Assembly (NCBI RefSeq): GCF_052857255.1
Contig: NW_027526664.1
Location: 62,001-126,000, forward strand
Length of the DNA stretch: 64,000 nucleotides
DNA from: Amblyomma americanum
Taxonomy: Eukaryota > Arthropoda > Arachnida > Ixodida > Ixodidae
Direction of reading: 5' to 3'
Shown in pieces: positions 11,388 to 23,034 of this stretch; the stretch's first letter is position 1, and each line of letters starts with the position of its first letter. The notes beneath the pieces were generated by a model. It did not search any database and was not told where the DNA came from. It worked only from the letters and a program-made list of their open reading frames with translations. Position numbers and translations under genes: made by a program.

Positions 11388-13062
11388 TTTTGACGCGTAT
11401 CACATGGACACTTGTAAAACCGATGTGTTCAGATCTAGCTCGTTTAGGTCTAAAACAGCTTGTTTCGTTGTATTAAGCACGAATACATGCTTTTCGAGCA
11501 GTTATAAGAGAAAAAGTTTTGACGCGTATCACATAGACACTTGTAAAACCGATGTGTTCAGATCTAGCTCGTTTTGGTCTAAAACAGCTTGTTTCGTTGT
11601 ATTAAGCACGAATGCAAGCTTTTCGAGCAGTTAGAAGTTTTGACGCGTATCACATGGACACTTATAAAACCGATGTGTTCAGATCTAGCTCGTTTAGGTC
11701 TAAAACAACTTGTTTCGTTGTATTCAGCACGAATACATGCTTTTCGCGCAGTTATAAGAGAAAAAGTTTTGACGCGTATCCCATAGACACTAGTAAAACC
11801 GATGTGTTCAGATCTAGCTCGTTTTGGTCTAAAACAGCTTCTTTCGTTGTATTACGCATGAATACAAGCTTTTCGAGCAGTTATAAGAGAAAAAGTTTTG
11901 ACGGGTATCACATAGACACTTGTAAAACCGATGTGTTCAGATCTAGCTCGTTTAGGTCTAAAACAGCTTGTTTCGTTGTATTAAGCACGAATACATGCTT
12001 TTCGCGCAGTTATAAGAGAAAAAGTTTTGACGCGTATCACATGGACATTTGTAAAACCGATGTGTTCAGATCTAGCTCGTTTAGGTCTAAAACAGCTTGT
12101 TTCGTTGTATTAAGCACGAATACATGCTTTTCGCGCAGTTATAAGAGAAAAAGTTTTGACGCGTATCACATAGGCACTTGTAAAACCGATGTGTTCAGAT
12201 CTAGCTCGTTTTGGTCTAAAACAGCTTGTTTCGTTGTATTAAGCACGAATGCAAGCTTTTCGAGCAGTTAGAAGTTTTGACGCGTATCACATGGACACTT
12301 GTAAAACCGATGTGTTCAGATCTAGCTCGTTTAGGTCTAAAACAACCTGTTTCGTTGTATTAAGCACGAATACATGCTTTTCGCGCAGTTATAAAGAAAA
12401 AGTTTTGACGCGTATCCCATAGACACTAGTAAAACCGATGTGTTCAGATCTAGCTCGTTTTGGTCTAAAACAGCTTCTTTCGTTGTATTACGCATGAATA
12501 CAAGCTTTTCGAGCAGTTATAAGAGAAAGTTTTGACGCGTATCACATAGACACTTGTAAAACCGATGTGTTCAGATCTAGCTCGTTTTGGTCTAAAACAG
12601 CTTGTTTCGTTGTAATACGCACGAATACAAGCTTTTCGAGCAGTTATGAGAAAAAGTTTTGACGCGTATCACATGGACACTTGTAAAACCGATGTGTTCA
12701 GATCTAGCTCGTTTAGGTCTAAAACAGCTTGTTTCGTTGTATTAAGCACGAATACATGCTTTTCGAGCAGTTATAAGAGAAAAAGTTTTGACGCGTATCA
12801 CATAGACACTTGTAAAACCGATGTGTTCAGATCTACCTCGTTTTGGTCTAAAACAGCTTGTTTCGTTGTATTAAGCACGAATGCAAGCTTTTCGAGCAGT
12901 TAGAAGTTTTGACGCGTATCACATGGACACTTGTAAAACCGATGTGTTCAGATCTAGCTCGTTTAGGTCTAAAACAACTTGTTTCGTTGTATTCAGCACG
13001 AATACATGCTTTTCGCGCAGTTATAAGAGAAAAAGTTTTGACGCGTATCCCATAGACACTAG
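10653..13062 (+). repeat. 2410-bp duplication, copy 2
   Basis: This is the second copy of the 2410 bp block. Matching continues about 31 bp past its end and then breaks at TTTAGG versus TTTTGG (10684 versus 13094), as expected for a crossover inside a monomer. Confidence 0.85.
11388..12656 (+). repeat. Domain II HOR unit 4, 10-mer (1269 bp)
   Basis: It is a near copy of unit 2 at an offset of 2410 bp, including CTTATAAAAC near 11661. Differences seen: GACGGGTATC at about 11900 in this unit; CTCATTTTGG and ACCACATAG at about 10045 and 10130 in unit 2 only. Confidence 0.87.
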
Positions 13063-13676
13063 TAAAACCGATGTGTTCAGATCTAGCTCGTTTTGGTCTA
13101 AAACAGCTTGTTTCGTTGTATTAAGCACGAATACATGCTTTTCGCGCAGTTATAAGAGAAAAAGTTTTGACGAGTATCACATGGACATTTGTAAAACCGA
13201 TGTGTTCAGATCTAGCTCCTTTAGGTCTAAAACAGCTTGTTTCGTTGTATTAAGCACGAATACATGCTTTTCGCGCAGTTATAAGAGAAAAAGTTTTGAC
13301 GCGTATCCCATAGACACTAGTAAAACCGATGTGTTCAGATCTAGCTCGTTTTGGTCTAAAACAGCTTCTTTCGTTGTATTACGCATGAATACAAGCTTTT
13401 CGAGCAGTTATAAGAGGAAAAGTTTTGACGCGTATCACATAGACACTTGTAAAACCGATGTGTTCAGATCTAGCTCGTTTTGGTCTAAAACAACTTGTTT
13501 CGTTGTAATACGCACGAATACAAGCTTTTCGAGCAGTTATGAGAAAAAGTTTTGACGCGTATCACATGGACACTTGTAAAACCGATGTGTTCAGATCTAG
13601 CTCGTTTAGGTCTAAAACAGCTTGTTTCGTTGTATTAAGCACGAATACATGCTTTTCGCGCAGTTATGAGAAAAAG
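12657..13676 (+). repeat. Domain II HOR unit 5, 8-mer (1020 bp)
   Basis: The first three monomers match unit 3 (offset 2410 bp, including GATCTACCTCG near 12836). The order then changes to a B-headed recombinant, a GACGAGTATC monomer, B, C and a GTTATGAG-ended monomer. Eight monomers minus 12 bp gives 1020 bp. It forms the edge of the regular 9- to 10-mer zone. Confidence 0.84.
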
Positions 13677-15349
13677 TTTTGACGCGTATCACATGGACAC
13701 TTGTAAAACCGATGTGTTCAGATATAGCTCGTTTAGGTCTAAAACAACTTGTTTCGTTGTATTAAGCACGAATACATGCTTTTCGCGCAGTTATAAGAGA
13801 AAAAGTTTTGACGCGTATCACATAGACCCTTGTAAAACCGATGTGTTCAGATCTAGCTCGTTTTGGTCTAAAACAGCTTGTTTCGTTGTATTAAGCACGA
13901 ATGCAAGCTTTTCGAGCAGTTAGAAGTTTTGACGCGTATCACATGGACACTTGTAAAACCGATGTGTTCAGATCTAGCTCGTTTAGGTCTAAAACAGCTT
14001 GTTTCGTTGTATTCAGCACGAATACATGCTTTTCGCGCAGTTATAAGAGAAAAAGTTTTGACGCGTATCCCATAGACACTAGTAAAACCGATGTGTTCAG
14101 ATCTAGCTCGTTTTGGTCTAAAACAGCTTCTTTCGTTGTATTACGCATGAATACAAGCTTTTCGAGCAGTTATAAGAGAAAAAGTTTTGACGCGTATCAC
14201 ATAGACACTTGTAAAACCGGTGTGTTCAGATCTAGCTCGTTTAGGTCTAAAACAGCTTGTTTCGTTGTATTAAGCACGAATACATGCTTTTCGCGCAGTT
14301 ATAAGAGAAAAAGTTTTGACGCGTATCACATGGACATTTGTAAAACCGATGTGTTCAGATCTAGCTCGTTTAGGTCTAAAACAGCTTGTTTCGTTGTATT
14401 AAGCACGAATACATGCTTTTCGCGCAGTTATAAGAGAAAAGGTTTTGACGCGTATCCCATAGACACTAGTAAAACCGATGTGTTCAGATCTAGCTCGTTT
14501 AGGTCTAAAACAGCTTGTTTCGTTGTATTAAGCACGAATACATGCTTTTCGCGCAGTTATAAGAGAAAAAGTTTTGACGCGTATCACATGGACATTTGTA
14601 AAACCGATGTGTTCAAATCTAGCTCGTTTAGGTCCAAAACAGCTTGTTTCGTTGTATTAAGCACGAATACATGCTTTTCGCGCAGTTATAAGAGAAAAAG
14701 TTTTGACGCGTATCACATACACTTGTAAAACCGATGTGTTCAGATCTAGCTCGTTTTGGTCTAAAACAGCTTGTTTCGTTGTAATACGCACGAATACAAG
14801 CTTTTCGAGCAGTTATGAGAAAAAGTTTTGACGCGTATCACATGGACACTTGTAAAACCGATGTGTTCAGATCTAGCTCGTTTTGGTCTAAAACAGCTTG
14901 TTTCGTTGTATTAGGCACGAATACATGCTTTTCGAGCAGTTATAAGAGAAAAAGCTTTGACGCGTATCACACTAGTAAAACCGATGTGTTCAGATCTAGC
15001 TCGTTTTGGTCTAAAACAGCTTCTTCCGTTGTATTACGCATGAATACAAGCTTTTCGAGCAGTCATAAGAGAAAAAGTTTTGACGCGTATCACATAGACA
15101 CTTGTAAAACCGATGTGCTCAGATCTAGCTCGTTTAGGTCTAAAACAGCTTGTTTCGTTGTATTAAGCACGAATACATGCTTTTCGCGCAGTTATAAGAG
15201 AAAAAGTTTTGACGCGTATCATATGGACATTTGTAAAACCGATGTGTTCAGATCTAGCTCGTTTAGGTCTAAAACAGCTTGTTTCGTTGTATTAAGCACG
15301 AATACATGCTTTTCGCGCAGTTATAAGAGAAAAAGTTTTGACGCGTATC
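13195..15349 (+). repeat. 14656-bp-offset duplicate, copy 1 (about 2.15 kb)
   Basis: It matches 27851-30005 across 17 or so monomers, including AGATATAGC near 13724, the private 123 bp truncated monomer at 14955, GTCATAAGAG near 15062 and GATGTGCTCAG near 15113. I saw about four differences: GGTTTTGACG near 14441, TTTTGG versus TTTAGG near 14880, and two changes in the other copy. Confidence 0.85.
14955..15077 (+). repeat. Truncated-head monomer, 6-bp deletion (123 bp), copy 1
   Basis: The head is reduced to TATCACACTAGT (6 bp lost from the B-type head), starting with CTTTGACGCG. The start-to-start distance is 123 bp. A matching copy lies exactly 14656 bp downstream at 29611, and I see no other copy, so it is a private marker of that duplication. 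Confidence 0.88.
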
Positions 15350-15583
15350 CCATAGACACTAGTAAAACCGATGTGTTCAGATCTAGCTCGTTTTGGTCTA
15401 AAACAGCTTCTTTCGTTGTATTACGCATGAATACAAGCTTTTCGAGCAGTTATAAGAGAAAGTTTTGACGCGTATCACATAGACACTTGTAAAACCGATG
15501 TGTTCAGATCTAGCTCGTTTAGGTCTAAAACAGCTTGTTTCGTTGTATTAAGCACGAATGCAAGCTTTTCGAGCAGTTAGAAG

Positions 15584-15712
15584 TTTTGACGCGTATCACA
15601 TGGACACTTGTAAAACCGATGTGTTCAGATCTAGCTCGTTTTGGTGTAAAACAGCTTGTTTCGGTTTATTAAGCACGAATACATGCTTTTCGCGCAGTTA
15701 TAAGAAAAAAAG
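15584..15712 (+). repeat. Chimeric monomer with E-type front half
   Basis: The front half carries the E-specific TTTTGGTGTAAAAC and TTTCGGTTTATT, but the tail is the ordinary CTTTTCGCGCAG rather than the E-type CTTTGGCGCAG. It is a recombinant remnant of the E-G-F landmark outside the long HOR zone. Confidence 0.82.
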
Positions 15713-15837
15713 TTTTGACGCGTATCACATACACTTGTAAAACCGATGTGTTCAGATCTAGCTCGTTTTGGTCTAAAACAGCTTGTTTCGTTGTAATACG
15801 CACGAATACAAGCTTTTCGAGCAGTTATGAGAAAAAG

Positions 15838-15961
15838 TTTTGACGCGTATCACATGGACACTTGTAAAACCGATGTGTTCAGATCTAGCTCGTTTAGGTC
15901 TAAAACAGCTTGTTTCGTTGTATTAAGCACGAATACAAGCTTTTCGAGCAGTTATCAGAAG
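15838..15961 (+). repeat. Chimeric monomer with F-type tail (124 bp)
   Basis: An ordinary head and TTTAGG body are joined to the F-type tail with the GTTATCAGAAG junction (5 bp shorter). Together with 15584-15712 it suggests that an E-G-F trimer once stood here and lost its middle by recombination. Confidence 0.8.
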
Positions 15962-18142
15962 TTTTGACGCGTATCACATGGATACTTGTAAAACCGATGT
16001 GTTCAGATCTAGCTCGTTTAGGTCTAAAACAGCTTGTTTCGTTGTATTAAGCACGAATACATGCTTTTCGCGCAGTTATAAGAGAAAAAGTTTTGACGCG
16101 TATCACATAGACACTTGTAAAACCGATGTGTTCAGATCTAGCTCGTTTTCGTCTAAAACAGCTTCTTTCGTTGTATTACGCATGAATACAAGCTTTTCGA
16201 GCAGTTATAAGAGAAAAAGTTTTGACGCGTATCACATAGACACTTGTAAAACCGATGTGTTCAGATCTAGCTCGTTTAGGTCTAAAACAGCTTGTTTCGT
16301 TGTATTAAGCACGAATACATGCTTTTCGCGCAGTTATAAGAGATAAAGTTTTGACGCGTATCACATGGACATTTGTAAAACCGATGTGTTCAGATCTAGC
16401 TCGTTTAGGTCTAAAACAGCTTGTTTCGTTGTATTAAGCACGAATACATGCTTTTCGCGCAGTTATAAGAAAAAAAGTTTTGACGCGTATCACATACACT
16501 TGTAAAACCGATGTGTTCAGATCTAGCTCGTTTTGGTCTAAAACAGCTTGTTTCGTTGTAATACGCACGAATACAAGCTTTTCGAGCAGTTATGAGAAAA
16601 AGTTTTGACGCGTATCACATGGACACTTGTAAAACCGATGTGTTCAGATCTAGCTCGTTTAGGTCTAAAACAGCTTGTTTCGTTGTATTAAGCACGAATA
16701 CATGCTTTTCGCGCAGTTATAAGAGAAAAAGTTTTGATTCGTATCACATAGACACTTGTAAATCCGATGTGTTCAGATCTAGCTCGTTTTGGTCTAAAAC
16801 AGCTTCTTTCGTTGTATTACGCATGAATACAAGCTTTTCGAGCAGTTATAAGAGAAAAAGTTTTGACGCGTATCACATAGACACTTGTAAAACCGGTGTG
16901 TTCAGATCTAGCTCGTTTAGGTCTAAAACAGCTTGTTTCGTTGTATTAAGCACGAATACATGCTTTTCGCGCAGTTATAAGAGAAAAAGTTTTGACGCGT
17001 ATCACATGGACATTTGTCAAACCGATGTGTTCAGATCTAGCTCGTTTAGGTCTAAAACAGCTTGTTTCGTTGTATTCAGCACGAATACATGCTTTTCGCG
17101 CAGTTATAAGAGAAAAAGTTTTGACGCGTATCCCATAGACACTAGTAAAACCGATGTGTTCAGATCTAGCTCGTTTAGGTCTAAAACAGCTTGTTTCGTT
17201 GTATTAAGCACGAATACATGCTTTTCGCGCAGTTATAAGAGAAAAAGTTTTGACGCGTATCACATGGACATTTGTAAATCCGATGTGTTCAAATCTAGCT
17301 CGTTTAGGTCCAAAACAGCTTGTTTCGTTGTATTAAGCACGAATACATGCTTTTCGCGCAGTTATAAGAGAAAAAGTTTTGACGCGTATCACATACACTT
17401 GTAAAACCGATGTGTTCAGATCTAGCTCGTTTTGGTCTTAAACAGCTTGTTTCGTTGTAATACGCACGAATACAAGCTTTTCGAGCAGTTATGAGAAAAA
17501 GTTTTGACGCGTATCACATGGACACTTGTAAAACCGATGTGTTCAGATCTAGCTCGTTTAGGTCTAAAACAGCTTGTTTCGTTGTATTAAGCACGAATAC
17601 ATGCTTTTCGAGCAGTTATAAGAGAAAAAGTTTTGACGCGTATCACAGACACTTGTAAAACCGATGTGTTCAGATCTAGCTCGTTTTGGTCTAAAACAGC
17701 TTGTTTCGTTGTATTAAGCACGAATGCAAGCTTTTCGAGCAGTTAGAAGTTTTGACACGTATCACATGGACACTTGTAAAACCGATGTGTTCAGATCTAG
17801 CTCGTTTAGGTGTAAAACAACTTGTTTCGTTGTATTCAGCACGAATACATGCTTTTCGCGCAGTTATAAGAGAAAAAGTTTTGACGCGTATCCCATAGAC
17901 ACTAGTAAAACCGATGTGTTCAGATCTAGCTCGTTTTGGTCTAAAACAGCTTCTTTCGTTGTATTACGCATGAATACAAGCTTTTCGAGCAGTTATAAGA
18001 GAAAAAGTTTTGACGCGTATCACATAGACACTTGTAAAACCGATGTGTTCAGATCTAGCTCGTTTAGGTCTAAAACAGCTTGTTTCGTTGTATTAAGCAC
18101 GAATACATGCTTTTCGCGCAGTTATAAGAGAAAAAGTTTTGA
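15898..18142 (+). repeat. Displaced copy of 6105-8350 (offset about 9793 bp)
   Basis: The order of monomers and several private variants (GATTCGTATC head, TAAATCCGATG, ACCGGTGTG, GTTATAAGAAAAAAAG, AGAGATAAAG) match 6.1-8.35 kb at an offset that drifts from 9793 to 9792 through small indels. The domain I sequence therefore exists again inside domain III. Confidence 0.82.
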
Positions 18143-19277
18143 CGCGTATCACATGGACATTTGAAAAAAACCGATGTGTTCAGATCTAGCTCGTTTAGGT
18201 CTAAAACAGCTTGTTTCGTTGTATTAAGCACGAATACATGCTTTTCGCGCAGTTATAAGAGAAAAAGTTTTGACGCGTATCACATAGGCACTTGTAAAAC
18301 CGATGTGTTCAGATCTAGCTCGTTTTGGTCTAAAACAGCTTGTTTCGTTGTATTAAGCACGAATGCAAGCTTTTCGAGCAGTTAGAAGTTTTGACGCGTA
18401 TCACATGGACACTTGTAAAACCGATGTGTTCAGATCTAGCTCGTTTAGGTCTAAAACAACCTGTTTCGTTGTATTAAGCACGAATACATGCTTTTCGCGC
18501 AGTTATAAGAGAAAAAGTTTTGACGCGTATCCCATAGACACTAGTAAAACCGATGTGTTCAGATCTAGCTCGTTTTGGTCTAAAACAGCTTCTTTCGTTG
18601 TATTACGCATGAATACAAGCTTTTCGAGCAGTTATAAGAGAAAGTTTTGACGCGTATCACATAGACACTTGTAAAACCGATGTGTTCAGATCTAGCTCGT
18701 TTAGGTCTAAAACAGCTTGTTTCGTTGTATTAAGCACGAATACATGCTTTTCGCGCAGTTATAAGAGAAAAAGTTTTGACGAGTATCACATGGACATTTG
18801 TAAAACCGATGTGTTCAGATCTAGCTCCTTTAGGTCTAAAACAGCTTGTTTCGTTGTATTAAGCACGAATACATGCTTTTCACGCAGTTATAAGAGAAAA
18901 AGTTTTGACGCGTATCCCATAGACACTAGTAAAACCGATGTGTTCAGATCTAGCTCGTTTTGGTCTAAAACAGCTTCTTTCGTTGTATTACGCATGAATA
19001 CAAGCTTTTCGAGCAGTTATAAGAGGAAAAGTTTTGACGCGTATCACATAGACACTTGTAAAACCGATGTGTTCAGATCTAGCTCGTTTTGGTCTAAAAC
19101 AACTTGTTTCGTTGTAATACGCACGAATACAAGCTTTTCGAGCAGTTATGAGAAAAAGTTTTGACGCGTATCACATGGACACTTGTAAAACCGATGTGTT
19201 CAGATCTAGCTCGTTTAGGTCTAAAACAGCTTGTTTCGTTGTATTAAGCACGAATACATGCTTTTCGCGCAGTTATG
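17395..19277 (+). repeat. 2160-bp-offset duplicate, copy 1
   Basis: It starts with the private TTTTGGTCTTAAAC monomer near 17430 and includes GACACGTATC, GGTGTAAAACAAC, the ATTTGAAAAAAACCG insertion near 18163 and GACGAGTATC near 18779. The match to the next copy ends where GTTATGAG (here) meets GTTATAAG (21437). Confidence 0.84.
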
Positions 19278-22200
19278 AGAAAAAGTTTTGACGCGTATCA
19301 CATGGACACTTGTAAAACCGATGTGTTCAGATATAGCTCGTTTAGGTCTAAAACAACTTGTTTCGTTGTATTAAGCACGAATACATGCTTTTCGCGCAGT
19401 TATAAGAGAAAAAGTTTTGACGCGTATCACATAGACCCTTGTAAAACCGATGTGTTCAGATCTAGCTCGTTTGGTCTAAAACAGCTTGTTTCGTTGTATT
19501 AAGCACGAATGCAAGCTTTTCGAGCAGTTAGAAGTTTTGACGCGTATCACATGGACACTTGTAAAACCGATGTGTTCAGATCTAGCTCGTTTTGGTCTTA
19601 AACAGCTTGTTTCGTTGTAATACGCACGAATACAAGCTTTTCGAGCAGTTATGAGAAAAAGTTTTGACGCGTATCACATGGACACTTGTAAAACCGATGT
19701 GTTCAGATCTAGCTCGTTTAGGTCTAAAACAGCTTGTTTCGTTGTATTAAGCACGAATACATGCTTTTCGAGCAGTTATAAGAGAAAAAGTTTTGACGCG
19801 TATCACAGACACTTGTAAAACCGATGTGTTCAGATCTAGCTCGTTTTGGTCTAAAACAGCTTGTTTCGTTGTATTAAGCACGAATGCAAGCTTTTCGAGC
19901 AGTTAGAAGTTTTGACACGTATCACATGGACACTTGTAAAACCGATGTGTTCAGATCTAGCTCGTTTAGGTGTAAAACAACTTGTTTCGTTGTATTCAGC
20001 ACGAATACATGCTTTTCGCGCAGTTATAAGAGAAAAAGTTTTGACGCGTATCCCATAGACACTAGTAAAACCGATGTGTTCAGATCTAGCTCGTTTTGGT
20101 GTAAAACAGCTTCTTTCGTTGTATTACGCATGAATACAAGCTTTTCGAGCAGTTATAAGAGAAAAAGTTTTGACGCGTATCACATAGACACTTGTAAAAC
20201 CGATGTGTTCAGATCTAGCTCGTTTAGGTCTAAAACAGCTTGTTTCGTTGTATTAAGCACGAATACATGCTTTTCGCGCAGTTATAAGAGAAAAAGTTTT
20301 GACGCGTATCACATGGACATTTGAAAAAAACCGATGTGTTCAGATCTAGCTCGTTTAGGTCTAAAACAGCTTGTTTCGTTGTATTAAGCACGAATACATG
20401 CTTTTCGCGCAGTTATAAGAGAAAAAGTTTTGACGCGTATCACATAGGCACTTGTAAAACCGATGTGTTCAGATCTAGCTCGTTTTGGTCTAAAACAGCT
20501 TGTTTCGTTGTATTAAGCACGAATGCAAGCTTTTCGAGCAGTTAGAAGTTTTGACGCGTATCACATGGACACTTGTAAAACCGATGTGTTCAGATCTAGC
20601 TCGTTTAGGTCTAAAACAACCTGTTTCGTTGTATTAAGCACGAATACATGCTTTTCGCGCAGTTATAAGAGAAAAAGTTTTGACGCGTATCCCATAGACA
20701 CTAGTAAAACCGATGTGTTCAGATCTAGCTCGTTTTGGTCTAAAACAGCTTCTTTCGTTGTATTACGCATGAATACAAGCTTTTCGAGCAGTTATAAGAG
20801 AAAGTTTTGACGCGTATCACATAGACACTTGTAAAACCGATGTGTTCAGATCTAGCTCGTTTAGGTCTAAAACAGCTTGTTTCGTTGTATTAAGCACGAA
20901 TACATGCTTTTCGCGCAGTTATAAGAGAAAAAGTTTTGACGAGTATCACATGGACATTTGTAAAACCGATGTGTTCAGATCTAGCTCCTTTAGGTCTAAA
21001 ACAGCTTGTTTCGTTGTATTAAGCACGAATACATGCTTTTCACGCAGTTATAAGAGAAAAAGTTTTGACGCGTATCCCATAGACACTAGTAAAACCGATG
21101 TGTTCAGATCTAGCTCGTTTTGGTCTAAAACAGCTTCTTTCGTTGTATTACGCATGAATACAAGCTTTTCGAGCAGTTATAAGAGGAAAAGTTTTGACGC
21201 GTATCACATAGACACTTGTAAAACCGATGTGTTCAGATCTAGCTCGTTTTGGTCTAAAACAACTTGTTTCGTTGTAATACGCACGAATACAAGCTTTTCG
21301 AGCAGTTATGAGAAAAAGTTTTGACGCGTATCACATGGACACTTGTAAAACCGATGTGTTCAGATCTAGCTCGTTTAGGTCTAAAACAGCTTGTTTCGTT
21401 GTATTAAGCACGAATACATGCTTTTCGCGCAGTTATAAGAGAAAAAGTTTTGACGCGTATCACATAGACCCTTGTAAAACCGATGTGTTCAGATCTAGCT
21501 CGTTTAGGTCTAAAACAGCTTGTTTCGTTGTATTCAGCACGAATACATGCTTTTCGCGCAGTTATAAGAGAAAAAGTTTTGACGCGTATCCCATAGACAC
21601 TAGTAAAACCGATGTGTTCAGATCTAGCTCGTTTTGGTCTAAAACAGCTTCTTTCGTTGTATTACGCATGAATACAAGCTTTTCGAGCAGTTATAAGAGA
21701 AAAAGTTTTGACGCGTATCACATAGACACTTGTAAAACCGGTGTGTTCAGATCTAGCTCGTTTAGGTCTAAAACAGCTTGTTTCGTTGTATTAAGCACGA
21801 ATACATGCTTTTCGCGCAGTTATAAGAGAAAAAGTTTTGACGCGTATCACATGGACATTTGTAAAACCGATGTGTTCAGATCTAGCTCGTTTAGGTCTAA
21901 AACAGCTTGTTTCGTTGTATTAAGCACGAATACATCCTTTTCGCACAGTTATAAGAGAAAAAGTTTTGACGCGTATCCCATAGACACTAGTAAAACCGAT
22001 GTGTTCAGATCTAGCTCGTTTAGGTCTAAAACGGCTTGTTTTGTTGTATTAAGCACGAATACATGCTTTTCGCGCAGTTATAAGAGAAAAAGTTTTGACG
22101 CGTATCACATGGACATTTGTAAAACCGATGTGTTCAAATCTAGCTCGTTTAGGTCCAAAACAGCTTGTTTCGTTGTATTAAGCACGAATACATGCTTTTC

Positions 22201-23034
22201 GCGCAGTTATAATAGAAAAAGTTTTGACGCGTATCACATACACTTGTAAAACCGATGTGTTCAGATCTAGCTCGTTTTGGTCTAAAACAGCTTGTTTCGT
22301 TGTAATACGCACGAATACAAGCTTTTCGAGCAGTTATGAGAAAAAGTTTTGACGCGTATCACATGGACACTTGTAAAACCGATGTGTTCAGATCTAGCTC
22401 GTTTAGGTCTAAAACAGCTTGTTTCGTTGTATTAAGCACGAATACATGCTTTTCGCGCAGTTATAAGAGAAAAAGTTTTGACGCGTATCCCATAGACACT
22501 AGTAAAACCGATGTGTTCAGATCTAGCTCGTTTTGGTCTAAAACAGCTTCTTTCGTTGTATTACGCATGAATACAAGCTTTTCGAGCAGTTATAAGAGAA
22601 AGTTTTGACGCGTATCACATAGACACTTGTAAAACCGATGTGTTCAGATCTAGCTCGTTTAGGTCTAAAACAGCTTGTTTCGTTGTATTAAGCACGAATG
22701 CAAGCTTTTCGAGCAGTTAGAAGTTTTGACGCGTATCACATGGACACTTGTAAAACCGATGTGTTCAGATCTAGCTAGTTTAGGTCTAAAACAACCTGTT
22801 TCGTTGTATTAAGCACGAATACATGCTTTTCGCGCAGTTATAAGAGAAAAAGTTTTGACGCGTATCCCATAGACACTAGTAAAACCGATGTGTTCAGATC
22901 TAGCTCGTTTTGGTCTAAAACAGCTTCTTTCGTTGTATTACGCATGAATACAAGCTTTTCGAGCAGTTATAAGAGAAAGTTTTGACGCGTATCACATAGA
23001 CACTTGTAAAACCGATGTGTTCAGATCTAGCTCC
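18194..23034 (+). repeat. 4841-bp tandem duplication, copy 1
   Basis: This block of about 38 monomers is repeated immediately downstream at +4841 bp. Shared private variants include TTTCACGCAG (near 18870), AGATATAGC (near 19330), TCGTTTGGTC with one T missing (near 19469), CATCCTTTTCGCACAG (near 21933) and ACGGCTTGTTTTGTTG (near 22032). Edges are set by CTCGTTTAGG on the left and CTCCTTTAGG on the right. Confidence 0.9.
19555..21437 (+). repeat. 2160-bp-offset duplicate, copy 2
   Basis: It has the same markers at +2160 bp (TTTTGGTCTTAAAC near 19590, TTTGAAAAAAACC near 20323). One change seen is GGTGTAAAACAGCTTC near 20099. A third copy lies at +4841 within the larger duplication. Confidence 0.84.
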
